A stretch of 64,000 nucleotides of DNA. It comes from Spirochaetales bacterium (lineage in GTDB: Bacteria > Spirochaetota > Spirochaetia > UBA9216). The stretch is from positions 62,001 through 126,000 of the forward strand of contig JAEKNX010000010.1 in NCBI GenBank assembly GCA_016839055.1. The letters are read 5' to 3'. A program made the position numbers and the translations under genes. Below the pieces are notes generated by a model that did no database searches, was not told the origin of the DNA, and saw only the letters and a program-made list of their open reading frames with translations. Below are positions 1 to 8,051 of this stretch, piece by piece. Numbering within the stretch: the stretch's first letter is position 1; each line of letters begins with the position of its first letter.

Positions 1-2
1 TT

Positions 3-137
3 GTGCAGTCGGCATTCAATCGTGATTATACGATGATTATGGGAACTGTTATTGTTTACTCATTAATCCTTGTAATAATGAACTTCCTCGTCGACGTCCT
101 TTACGGATATCTCGACCCGAGAATTTCATACAGTTAG
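3..137 (+). CDS. oppB: Oligopeptide ABC transporter permease OppB/DppB, C-terminal end (partial)
   Basis: Only the last 44 codons lie in the window; the gene begins to the left. The reading frame opening at base 3 runs without interruption to TAG at 135-137. It encodes a last hydrophobic helix (VIVYSLILVIMNFLVDVLYG) followed by the short tail YLDPRISYS. The pattern in which 'DxxYxxxDPR(I/V)xY' closes the protein is typical of OppB/DppB inner-membrane permeases. An OppC-type permease follows 11 bases downstream, then the two ATPases, so this is the first permease of the same transporter. The identification rests on the tail motif and context. Confidence 0.85.
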   Translation: MQSAFNRDYTMIMGTVIVYSLILVIMNFLVDVLYGYLDPRISYS

Positions 138-148
138 GGGGATATGAA

Positions 149-1237
149 ATGAGTAATACAATAAAAACTGATAATAATAAGATGTACAATGAGCTGAATC
201 AGCCTGTAAAAGGCGTCAGCCTCTGGCTGGACGCATGGAGACGTCTGCGTAAAAACAAGATGGCCATGGGCGGTCTTGTTGTAATGATTGTATATGCGGC
301 TATCGCGCTTTCCGCCGGCCTTTTGCCGATTTACTCCTTCAATCAGCAGGTTCTGGACCACCAGTATCTTCCTCCCTCAAGCAGGAGCGCAGGAGAGCTG
401 CTTATCGAGCAGAAGGTGGAGCTTCTGTCAGCCTTCGCCGCCAAAGAAGAGCGGGAGCTGAACAAGGTCGAACTTGGACAGATTGAAAAGCTTAAAGAGA
501 GGGTCGCCACCGAAAAGAAGGTACTTCTGACCGGGGAAGAAATCCTGGTGCATCAGAGAGTCTACCACCTTGGAACCGACGAGCTCGGACGTGACCTTTT
601 GGCGCGAATTATTTACGGCGGTCAGGTTTCGATAATGATTGGCCTCGTCGGTGCTTTGGCGTCGATGTTTATCGGGGTTGTTCTCGGAGCCTTGTCTGGT
701 TATATTGGCGGCCGCTTTGATTCAATAATGATGCGCTTTGTCGATATAATGTACAGCCTGCCTTATATGCTCCTTGTTATCATCATGATGGCCATCTTCG
801 GAAAGAATATCTTGAATCTGTTTTTCGCGCTGGCCGTAGTAAGCTGGCTGACGGTCTGCCGTGTTGTGCGCGGCCAGATTATGTCGCTTAAAAATTCTGA
901 GTTTGTTGAAGCGGCCCGTGCTTCAGGAGCCAGTACCCGGCGAATTGTTTTTAAGCACCTGATACCCAATACCATGAGTGTCATCGTTGTTTATACAACC
1001 CTTCGGGTTCCGGCCTTCATAATGCTCGAAGCCTTCCTGTCGTTTCTCGGACTCGGCGTTCAGGCGCCTTATGCATCCTGGGGAGTCCTCATCCATGACG
1101 GTGTCTATGCGATGACAACCTATCCCTGGATGCTCTGGTATCCTGCTACGGTTATGACTCTTTTCCTGTTTTCGATGAATTTCCTAGGCGATGGACTCAG
1201 GGATGCTCTGGATCCTCAGAGCAAGAACAAACTTTAA
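149..1237 (+). CDS. oppC: Oligopeptide ABC transporter permease OppC/DppC, with a helical insertion
   Basis: This is the second inner-membrane permease of a peptide importer. After a first membrane helix (about residues 38-60) comes the OppC hallmark HLGTDELGRDLLARIIYGG (about 140-158). The EAA loop that docks the ATPase (VEAARASGASTRRIVFKHLIPN) is near 253-274, with hydrophobic helices before and after it. At 362 residues it is longer than the usual roughly 300. The extra length is a charged, probably coiled-coil segment (about 85-135, rich in E, K and L) between helix 1 and the hallmark motif, predicted on the periplasmic side. The start at ATG 149 is supported by AGGGGG at 136-141, which overlaps the oppB stop. 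oppD begins 15 bases after the stop. Confidence 0.93.
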   Translation: MSNTIKTDNNKMYNELNQPVKGVSLWLDAWRRLRKNKMAMGGLVVMIVYAAIALSAGLLPIYSFNQQVLDHQYLPPSSRSAGELLIEQKVELLSAFAAKEERELNKVELGQIEKLKERVATEKKVLLTGEEILVHQRVYHLGTDELGRDLLARIIYGGQVSIMIGLVGALASMFIGVVLGALSGYIGGRFDSIMMRFVDIMYSLPYMLLVIIMMAIFGKNILNLFFALAVVSWLTVCRVVRGQIMSLKNSEFVEAARASGASTRRIVFKHLIPNTMSVIVVYTTLRVPAFIMLEAFLSFLGLGVQAPYASWGVLIHDGVYAMTTYPWMLWYPATVMTLFLFSMNFLGDGLRDALDPQSKNKL

Positions 1238-1252
1238 TAATCGGAGCGTGAA

Positions 1253-2233
1253 ATGAGTGAAGTAATACTGAAGGTCAATGATTTAAAGACCTATTTTAAT
1301 ACGGACGACGGTATAGTAAAGGCCGTCGACGGAGTTTCTTTCGAACTTGAAAAAGGTGAGATGCTGGGAATTGTAGGAGAGTCCGGTTCGGGGAAATCCG
1401 TAACGAACCTCTCACTAATGAAGCTGATCCCCTCTCCTCCCGGAAAAATAATGAGCGGTACCGCAATGCTGGACGGTGTGGACATCTTCAAGATGAATGA
1501 TAATGAAATCAGAAAGCTCAGGGGTAACCGGATAGGAATGATTTTCCAGGATCCGATGACGAGTCTCAATCCCTTCCTGCGGATTTCAACCCAGATGATC
1601 GAGACAATAATGTTGCATCAGGATAAGGATAAAAGCGCGGCACGGGCTAGGGCCGTTGAAATGCTCGAGATGGTTGGTATCCCGAATCCCTCGAAGAGGA
1701 TAAATGATTATCCTCATCAGTTTTCAGGCGGGATGAGGCAGCGTGTAATGATTGCCATGGCTCTTTCCTGTGACCCTGAGATTCTTATTGCGGATGAACC
1801 TACATCGGCTCTGGACGTGACAATACAGGCCCAGATAATCGAGGTTATGCAGGAGCTCTGCAGAAAGCTCAATACGGCGGTAATCATGATTACCCATGAC
1901 CTGGGTGTTGTTGCGGGAATATGCGACAAGGTCTGCGTTATGTATGCAGGCCGGATTGTCGAGAAGGGTTCAAATGATGAAATATTCAAGGATCCGAAAC
2001 ACCCCTACACTCAGGGGCTTATAAAGTCGGTTCCCCGGCTAGATCGGCCGTCTAAGGGTAGACTATATTCAATAGAGGGGCAGCCGCCTAACGTTATCGA
2101 TCTACCGGAATGCTGCCCCTTTCATCCGCGCTGTGAGAAGGCAATGGATAAATGCAGAAATACTTATCCTCCGTTAAAAGTCTTTGGCAAGGGCCGCGAA
2201 GTCAGCTGCTGGCTTTATGAGGGAGAGAAATAA
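1253..2233 (+). CDS. oppD: Oligopeptide ABC transporter ATPase OppD/DppD
   Basis: This is a cytoplasmic ATPase that powers peptide import with OppF. Visible motifs are Walker A GESGSGKS (about 42-49), the Q-loop region MIFQDPMTSLNP, the ABC signature FSGGMRQR (about 159) and Walker B ILIADEPTSALD (about 177-188), with the switch histidine in ITHDLGVVAG. The C-terminal oligopeptide-transporter extension carries a cysteine cluster (CCPFHPRCEKAMDKC and a later C). This cluster is common in OppD/OppF proteins and binds an iron-sulphur cluster in some of them. The stop codon TAA shares its last base with the ATG of oppF, so the two ATPases are translationally coupled. Confidence 0.95.
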   Translation: MSEVILKVNDLKTYFNTDDGIVKAVDGVSFELEKGEMLGIVGESGSGKSVTNLSLMKLIPSPPGKIMSGTAMLDGVDIFKMNDNEIRKLRGNRIGMIFQDPMTSLNPFLRISTQMIETIMLHQDKDKSAARARAVEMLEMVGIPNPSKRINDYPHQFSGGMRQRVMIAMALSCDPEILIADEPTSALDVTIQAQIIEVMQELCRKLNTAVIMITHDLGVVAGICDKVCVMYAGRIVEKGSNDEIFKDPKHPYTQGLIKSVPRLDRPSKGRLYSIEGQPPNVIDLPECCPFHPRCEKAMDKCRNTYPPLKVFGKGREVSCWLYEGEK

Positions 2234-3225
2234 TGGCTGATAATATACTACTACAGGTCAGAAACCTGAAAATGCACTTCCCGATTGAAGAGGGAATTTT
2301 ACTTAGAAAGAAGGTCGGCGCAATCAGGGCCATAGACGGTATAGATTTAGATATAGAGAAAGGGGAGACTCTCGGCCTCGTAGGCGAGTCCGGCTGTGGA
2401 AAATCGACTACCGCCAGATGTATAGCCCAGCTTCACAAGCCTACCGGAGGAGAGGTTCTGTTTCAGGGGAAGGACCTCTGTAAAGCCACCGGATCTGAGC
2501 TGCTGAGCGCCCGAATGGGAATACAGATGATTTTCCAGGATCCTTATGCGTCGCTGAATCCGAGAATGACGGCGGGAAATATTATTGCTGAGCCGATGGT
2601 GATCTACCGTGAACGCAAGATGCTTGATATAAGCAAGAAAGAGATAACATCGAGGGTTGAGGATCTGATGGAAAAGGTAGGCCTTTCCAAACATTTCAAG
2701 AACCGTTATCCTCATGAATTTTCAGGAGGCCAGCGCCAGAGAATAGGTGTTGCAAGGGCTCTCTCCCTGAATCCAAAACTGATTCTGGCTGATGAGCCGG
2801 TTTCCGCTCTTGATGTCTCAATTCAGTCGCAGATTCTTAATCTTCTCGATGATCTTCAGAAAGAATTTGATTTAACATTTCTCTTTATTGCCCACGACCT
2901 GGCGGTAATTCAGCACATCAGTACAAGGGTGGCTGTCATGTACCTCGGCAGGATTGTCGAGATTTCAACTGCTGAGGAACTCTATAAGAAGCCTCTTCAC
3001 CCATATACCGAGGCACTGATGTCGGCTGTTCCAATACCTGATCCGGATATTGAGCGAAACAGGAAGAGAATCATCCTTACCGGGGATGTTCCGTCTCCCG
3101 ATAAAGAGCGTTTCGGATGTTATTTTTATGACCGATGTCCAAAGAGGATGGAGAAGTGTAAGAGCAGCATCCCTCAGCTTAAGGTAATGGAGGGCAAGCA
3201 TCAGGTTGCCTGTTTTCTGCATTAA
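2233..3225 (+). CDS. oppF: Oligopeptide ABC transporter ATPase OppF/DppF
   Basis: This is the second ATPase of the peptide importer. It shows Walker A GESGCGKST, MIFQDPYASLNPRM, signature FSGGQRQRIG, Walker B LILADEPVSALD and the H-loop IAHDLAV. The C-terminal oligo_HPY extension contains HPYTEALMSAVP and the cysteine set RFGCYFYDRCPKRMEKC ... ACFLH, matching OppF. It is the last gene of the operon visible here. The next gene lies on the opposite strand and ends six bases away, and no clear terminator hairpin is visible between the convergent ends. The substrate-binding protein is not in this window. Confidence 0.95.
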   Translation: MADNILLQVRNLKMHFPIEEGILLRKKVGAIRAIDGIDLDIEKGETLGLVGESGCGKSTTARCIAQLHKPTGGEVLFQGKDLCKATGSELLSARMGIQMIFQDPYASLNPRMTAGNIIAEPMVIYRERKMLDISKKEITSRVEDLMEKVGLSKHFKNRYPHEFSGGQRQRIGVARALSLNPKLILADEPVSALDVSIQSQILNLLDDLQKEFDLTFLFIAHDLAVIQHISTRVAVMYLGRIVEISTAEELYKKPLHPYTEALMSAVPIPDPDIERNRKRIILTGDVPSPDKERFGCYFYDRCPKRMEKCKSSIPQLKVMEGKHQVACFLH

Positions 3226-3231
3226 TAAGAA

Positions 3232-3774
3232 CTAATCATTTTTGACAAGGGGGATTCCGCAGAAGTCTGCGAGAATCCCCGCTTTATTCTGGAGTCCTTC
3301 GGTTGTTCGGCTGTCAAGAGCCTCAAGGGTATCTCTATTGCCCGACTTAAAGTTCAGCCGCAGTTCCTGATGCCAGCGTTTATGGATAATCTTGGGCCCC
3401 CGCTGTGAGACTTCCGCCATGTTTTCGGCTGAGAAAGGGCGGCTGAGGTTTATTTCATGATCCGCCTTTCCGTCGGATTTTGCCCCCCGGAGGAAGAACA
3501 TCAGCTCGAAATTCTGGATTTCGGCGAATGAATAAACCCTCTTCCTGTGAAGAAAAACCAGTCCAAATCTGGATGTTATTATTCTCTTGCCGCTGTCGAA
3601 GGTCCACGACTCTTCGTAGAGGGCTGCAACAAGACAAACCATGCCAACGATAATCGGTACAAAGAGTCTCTCGGCATCAGATTCATCCGCGACGACCGCG
3701 ATTACCCCCCAGACGAGAACGCCAAAAAGGATTAGGAAAATTATCCGGAACCAGAATGCCGGGGAATAGGTCAT
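3232..3774 (-). CDS. Hypothetical membrane protein with two N-terminal TM helices
   Basis: This is an unrecognised membrane protein. Two hydrophobic helices sit at the N-terminus (FWFRIIFLILFGVLVWGVIAVV and LFVPIIVGMVCLVAALY). A soluble domain of about 110 residues follows that begins WTFDSGKRIITSRFGLVFLHRKRVYSFAEIQ. This pattern resembles the PH-like domain of small bacterial two-helix membrane proteins in the YcxB/DUF304 style, which is an inference from shape only. I prefer the ATG at 3774 (180 aa) because GAGGA lies just upstream. An in-frame ATG at 3831 would give 199 aa but has no ribosome site. It is convergent with oppF and has no obvious functional partner. Confidence 0.6.
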   Translation of the reverse strand: MTYSPAFWFRIIFLILFGVLVWGVIAVVADESDAERLFVPIIVGMVCLVAALYEESWTFDSGKRIITSRFGLVFLHRKRVYSFAEIQNFELMFFLRGAKSDGKADHEINLSRPFSAENMAEVSQRGPKIIHKRWHQELRLNFKSGNRDTLEALDSRTTEGLQNKAGILADFCGIPLVKND

Positions 3775-4094
3775 GATATCCTCGGATTTTCTGCGTAAAA
3801 TAAGGTTCAGTTTAAACAAACTGCTCTCCATTTATTATTAGTTTAATAATCATAGACTAATAAAATATAGGGGTAAAAGCAAGTAATGATAAAAAGAATG
3901 AGCAATTCTGAATTTGACTGCAATTTCCCCGAATGTCGGCCCTTGCTGACCCCGACACCATCAGAAAAAGGTTCGGAAGACCTCAATTTTATTTGTTCCG
4001 ACATTTCTCTTCGCTGAACGTGAAACCTTTACAGTTCCCGGCCTGTATCTGGTTTCGGCGGCCGGGAGTTGCGATAAGGATGAGGAGATTGTTT

Positions 4095-4811
4095 TCAGTA
4101 TTTCTCTGCGACAGTGAGGATTGAAGCAGTCTCGCCGAAGGCATCTATTGTCTTGCTGTCATTAAGAGGATCCGCGAGAGAAGTTCCGTCTACAATGAAT
4201 TTATATTTATATTTACCTTCCCGTGCTCTTATCGTATAGGTATAGGTCCCGGAGCCCCCTGATTCTCTCATCCTGAACATATAAGGCTCCCAATTGTTGA
4301 AGTCGCCGTATACGTAGACCCTCTGGCCGGGGTTGCCGTTATAGATGAAGGTTATTTGTTTCCCGCTAGTTTGCGGAGATTCCGGCGGACCGGCTTTCTC
4401 CGGGACAGTGAAGCTGGAGAGTGAAATTCCGCCAAGGCCTCTGCTTGTTACTGGGTTCTCAGGATCAGTCATCCAGAGTCCGTCGACTACAATTCTGTAA
4501 TCAAGATTCTTCATATCCTCTTTAAGCGGGTAGGTTAAGACATAAACACCATTGGTATTGATGTAAAACGGATGAATTTTTTTGAAATCTTCATGCTGGA
4601 AGGCTGCCCCGACAAAACGGTACCGTCTCGCGCCCTTGTAAGTTAAAACCAGGTGGTTGTCGATTAGTTCAGGGGGGGAGGCGTCGGTGGCCTCGGTAAT
4701 CGCAAAATGCAGTCTTACTGTCACACGTTCTGCCGAGACCGAAGCAGCAGTCAGAAACAGAAAAAGCAGTGAGAGAATTATTATCTGTGAAAAAGTATGT
4801 CGTGTAATCAT
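4095..4811 (-). CDS. Exported protein with two glycogen-binding (CBM48/AMPK-beta-like) modules
   Basis: A signal peptide (about residues 1-27, ending AASVSA) precedes two immunoglobulin-like modules. The second (about 150-238) is a clear AMPK-beta/CBM48 type: ITFIYNGNPGQRVYVYGDFNNWEPYMFRM ... YTIRAREGKYKYKFIVDGTSLADPLN. The first (about 29-135) is a divergent copy, with a matching YRIVVDGLWMTDPENP. In characterised proteins this fold binds alpha-glucans or acts as a docking domain; no catalytic domain is present here. It is probably periplasmic or surface-located. It is divergently oriented from the FlcA-like gene across 129 bases. The function is not known; the module assignment is firm for the second copy and tentative for the first. 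Confidence 0.75.
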   Translation of the reverse strand: MITRHTFSQIIILSLLFLFLTAASVSAERVTVRLHFAITEATDASPPELIDNHLVLTYKGARRYRFVGAAFQHEDFKKIHPFYINTNGVYVLTYPLKEDMKNLDYRIVVDGLWMTDPENPVTSRGLGGISLSSFTVPEKAGPPESPQTSGKQITFIYNGNPGQRVYVYGDFNNWEPYMFRMRESGGSGTYTYTIRAREGKYKYKFIVDGTSLADPLNDSKTIDAFGETASILTVAEKY

Positions 4812-4940
4812 TGTTCTCTTATTAGTTTCGGTTCTGCTCTGTGAATGCTTGACTGATTAATCCGAGATGATAATTATAAACTTGAGTCAATTGTCTTAAT
4901 TAATCCTAACTCATCGCTTTAAATATTCCGAAATTCAAAT

Positions 4941-7900
4941 ATGCCCGAAATTCGCGAAATCGATGAGTTTAAGAATGAATTTATCCAGCTTGGAAATGAA
5001 CCGGAGATAAGATCTCAGCGCGGTGAACCTCTTCCGAACATAACTGTGCCTGAAATCGCTGAGACAGATGATCTGAGCGCATTGTTTGATGAGTCCAATG
5101 AGTCTGCCGGTGAATCTGAGGATGCCATGGAAACCCCCGATGATTTACTCTCCGGACTTTTCGAAGAAGAAGATGATGATATAGAGCCCGTGGAGTTTGA
5201 TTCCACGGAAGATGAAATCGTCGAAGATTCGCCTGACGAAGAACCCGTTGATGACGGCCTTGAGGAATTCGGTGATCTGGATGAACTTGATTTTAGTGAA
5301 GAAGATGGCGCTCTGGAGGCTGTAGAGGCAGCAGAGGAAGCCGAACCGGCAGAAGATGAGTTCGGTATTCCAGAAGGCCTGACAGGCGGCTTAGAGGACG
5401 ATCTCGAACCACTGGAAGAAGCACCCGAGGACGAAGTCGGCATTGATGATGCGGTTTCTGAACCCGAAACACCTGAGTCGGAAGATTTTGATTTTGATAC
5501 TGATTTTCCTGAAATAGCGGACTTTGAATCTGAGCTTGAAGAGATAAGTGAAGAGATAAGTGAAGAGATAAGTGAAGAGATAAGTGAAGAATCCCCAGAA
5601 GAGGTAATTGAGCAGTCCCATGCAGAGGAGGATGTTTCTTTTGACTCATTCGACGAGATCGCGGACTTTGACAGCCTTGATATGGATGACGAGCCGGGGC
5701 TGCCTGGTGAGGATGAACCGGCGGATACCGGTTACGATTTTGATACTGATGAGAGTTTTTCCGAAACGGAAGAGCTTCCTGAAAGCACAGATGACTTCAG
5801 TTTCGATGATATGGAAGCAGCCGGCGGAGATGAGTTTTCTGATGATGATTTCAGCCTTGAGGATTTCAGTCTCGGTGAAATTGATGGGGATGATATAGAG
5901 GCTACCGAGTTCAGCCTGGGAGATCTGGGGCAGGAATTCGGTATAGATGACGCAGTCGAGACAGGTGTCGGTCAACTGGAAGATGTTGTTTCTCCGCTTG
6001 GGGCTGACGGAGGTGAATTTGGTGACGCCTTTGACGATGACAGCTATGCTGTCCCTGATGATGAATGGATTGGACTGAAGAAAACACTCGGTCAGATGCC
6101 GAGAAATTTGAAGATATTGATAGAGGAGCTGATAGGAGAGAAGAATCTTTCCGGAGAAAATCTTGACAAGCTTCTCAAGGCTTTAATCCGAGGGGCAGGG
6201 GCAAAGGAAATTGCAGCAATTGTATCAAAGATAACCGGTAAAAAGGTTAAGATCCCGATACAATATGAGCGAAGGACAGCTGCGGAATTTGAGAAGGAAA
6301 AAAGCACCTTTGGTTATGCATTCAGGAAAAATTTTATTCCTATGTTCAGGACTGCTGCTCTGGTGGCTGCCGCGCTGGGCCTTTTGATATTTGTCAGTTT
6401 CAGATTTATTTATAAACCGCTTCATGCGGAATCTCTCTACAAGAAAGGCTGGGAGGAGATCTACAATGGAAACAACCAGCAGGCAAATGCCTATTTCGAT
6501 CGGGCATTCAGCGAATTGCGGAAGAGAGACTGGTTTTATAAATATGCCGAGGCTTTCGCGGAGAACAAGCAGTATGTTAATGCTGAGGAAAAATATGAAC
6601 AGCTATTGGGCTGGTATCCGGGGGACAGGGATGGGCTTCTTGACTATGCCGAACTCGAGTTCAAGACTCTTGGGAAGTATCCTGAGGCTGAAGCGTTATT
6701 AAAGAAACAGCTTTTTGAGGATCAGCTCGACTATGACGCCAGATTGATGCTCGGAGATACTTATATGGAATGGGCACGAGAGATTGACCCTTTACTATAT
6801 GAAGAAGCCCGTTTTAACTATGCCAAGCTGCTGGAACAATACGGAGGACAGAACAGCCTTTTATTCCGCATGCTCCGCTATTTTATCAGGACGGATAATT
6901 ATGATGAGGCAATGATTCTCTATGAGGCCTTTCAGGGAAATTCAAAAGCAAAGGTTGAACCTGATATTTATGCCGAACTTGCAGGTTATCTGATAGATAA
7001 TAATCACATGGAAGATGTCAGAGAAATCCTGATGAATGCCAGGTCGATTCAGGAAGATCTTCCGGAGATTCATTATGAATTTGCCAGATATTTTGATATA
7101 CTCGACATTCCGGCCGAGGAGGAAAAAGCTCTGCTTGCGGCGCTATGGCTCTTTGAGAACACTGATCCTCTTACCAGAACCAGGACGGGACTCCTTATTG
7201 ATACATATAATAGATATGGCAAGATTCTTTATGAGAAAGAGTTGTATCTTGACGCAGAAGAAAATTTCAGTAAGGCGGCGCTGAATTATGAGGACGCCCT
7301 GTTGAACGGGCAGCTGAAGCCCGACCCGAAATACGGCACAATATATTCAAATCTTGGAGATCTTGCCTACTACATCAGTGGGAATTATGATCAGGCTCTT
7401 AGTTTTTTCGAGAAAGCGGAAAAGAACGGATATTCTCCATTTAATTTAAAATACAAGAAGGGTTACGTCTATTACTCAAAAGAAGATTTCCGCAAGGCCC
7501 TCGTTGAGTTCTATGATACAGCCGGAGGTTTCTCGGTAGATAAGCAGCTTCTATATTCTACAGCTAACACCCTATTTAACCGTAATGACTATTATCTGGC
7601 TGAAGGATATTATACTCATCTGCAGGACCTTCTTGAGAAAGAATATTCATCGATCAGCTATCTCCTGATTAATGAAGTTCCAGAGCACCGGATTCTGCTT
7701 GAAAATATGATGAAGGTCAGCAATAACCTTGGGGTTACAAAATACAGGCTGTATGAACGTAATCGGGATCCTGAAAAAAATGCCGAGGCAATGGTTCTCC
7801 TGACAGAAGCGACTGAGTTCTATGACAAGCTTGTACGTGATCCAAATTCACTCATAGAACCTGAGACTGTAAATCTCTCCTATCTTAATTCGAAGGCCGT

Positions 7901-7976
7901 TTTTTATCCGGTTCCGGATTACAGACCCCAGATATATCAGGATATTCCTAAGGATATGACTCGGGCTCAATATTGA
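4941..7976 (+). CDS. Large acidic single-TM TPR protein, probably periplasmic flagellar collar protein FlcA-like
   Basis: This is a 1011-residue protein in four parts. Residues 1-370 are extremely acidic and low in complexity, rich in D, E and S, with an EEIS tandem repeat. Residues 373-440 form a short folded helical domain (WIGLKKTLGQMPRNLKILIEEL...). One membrane helix lies near 466-490 (TAALVAAALGLLIFVSFRFIY). Residues 494-980 are TPR-like helical repeats (AEEKYEQLLGWYPGDRDGLLDYAELE, FEKAEKNGYSPFNLKYKKGYVYY). Cytoplasmic acid tail, one helix and periplasmic TPRs is the organisation of spirochaete FlcA (Borrelia BB0326), which builds the periplasmic flagellar collar. The assignment is by architecture, not alignment. 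No ribosome site is evident before ATG 4941. A terminator follows at 8000-8029. Confidence 0.6.
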   Translation: MPEIREIDEFKNEFIQLGNEPEIRSQRGEPLPNITVPEIAETDDLSALFDESNESAGESEDAMETPDDLLSGLFEEEDDDIEPVEFDSTEDEIVEDSPDEEPVDDGLEEFGDLDELDFSEEDGALEAVEAAEEAEPAEDEFGIPEGLTGGLEDDLEPLEEAPEDEVGIDDAVSEPETPESEDFDFDTDFPEIADFESELEEISEEISEEISEEISEESPEEVIEQSHAEEDVSFDSFDEIADFDSLDMDDEPGLPGEDEPADTGYDFDTDESFSETEELPESTDDFSFDDMEAAGGDEFSDDDFSLEDFSLGEIDGDDIEATEFSLGDLGQEFGIDDAVETGVGQLEDVVSPLGADGGEFGDAFDDDSYAVPDDEWIGLKKTLGQMPRNLKILIEELIGEKNLSGENLDKLLKALIRGAGAKEIAAIVSKITGKKVKIPIQYERRTAAEFEKEKSTFGYAFRKNFIPMFRTAALVAAALGLLIFVSFRFIYKPLHAESLYKKGWEEIYNGNNQQANAYFDRAFSELRKRDWFYKYAEAFAENKQYVNAEEKYEQLLGWYPGDRDGLLDYAELEFKTLGKYPEAEALLKKQLFEDQLDYDARLMLGDTYMEWAREIDPLLYEEARFNYAKLLEQYGGQNSLLFRMLRYFIRTDNYDEAMILYEAFQGNSKAKVEPDIYAELAGYLIDNNHMEDVREILMNARSIQEDLPEIHYEFARYFDILDIPAEEEKALLAALWLFENTDPLTRTRTGLLIDTYNRYGKILYEKELYLDAEENFSKAALNYEDALLNGQLKPDPKYGTIYSNLGDLAYYISGNYDQALSFFEKAEKNGYSPFNLKYKKGYVYYSKEDFRKALVEFYDTAGGFSVDKQLLYSTANTLFNRNDYYLAEGYYTHLQDLLEKEYSSISYLLINEVPEHRILLENMMKVSNNLGVTKYRLYERNRDPEKNAEAMVLLTEATEFYDKLVRDPNSLIEPETVNLSYLNSKAVFYPVPDYRPQIYQDIPKDMTRAQY
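5538..5585 (+). repeat. Four perfect 12-bp tandem repeats inside the acidic region
   Basis: The unit GAAGAGATAAGT is repeated four times without a mismatch and encodes EEIS four times in frame. A partial fifth copy (GAAGAA) follows. The repeat keeps the reading frame, so length changes by slippage would be tolerated. Confidence 0.95.
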
Positions 7977-7999
7977 AAAGAGTTCGAGATGTAATATGA

Positions 8000-8029
8000 A
8001 AAAGCCGGCGCGGAGGCGTCGGCTTTTTT
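8000..8029 (+). terminator. Rho-independent terminator after the FlcA-like gene
   Basis: Stem AAAAGCCGGCG / CGTCGGCTTTT with a GGAG-type loop is followed by a T run, 23 bases after the stop codon. The A-rich left arm also gives a T run on the other strand, so it may serve the convergent ilvE gene too. Confidence 0.88.
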
Positions 8030-8051
8030 GGGTTTATAATAGCAAAATGAT

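Noticed and set aside
3933-3957. Hairpin GTCGG ... CCGAC in the spacer after the CBM48 gene
   Set aside because: Short stem with 12-base loop and no T run on either strand.
5538-5585. CRISPR-like or satellite array
   Set aside because: The repeats are only 12 bases, contiguous without spacers, and encode EEIS in frame.
5015-5975. Several open frames antisense to or shifted within the acidic region
   Set aside because: Ser-, Leu- or Phe-rich artefacts of the GAA/GAT-rich codons of the real gene.
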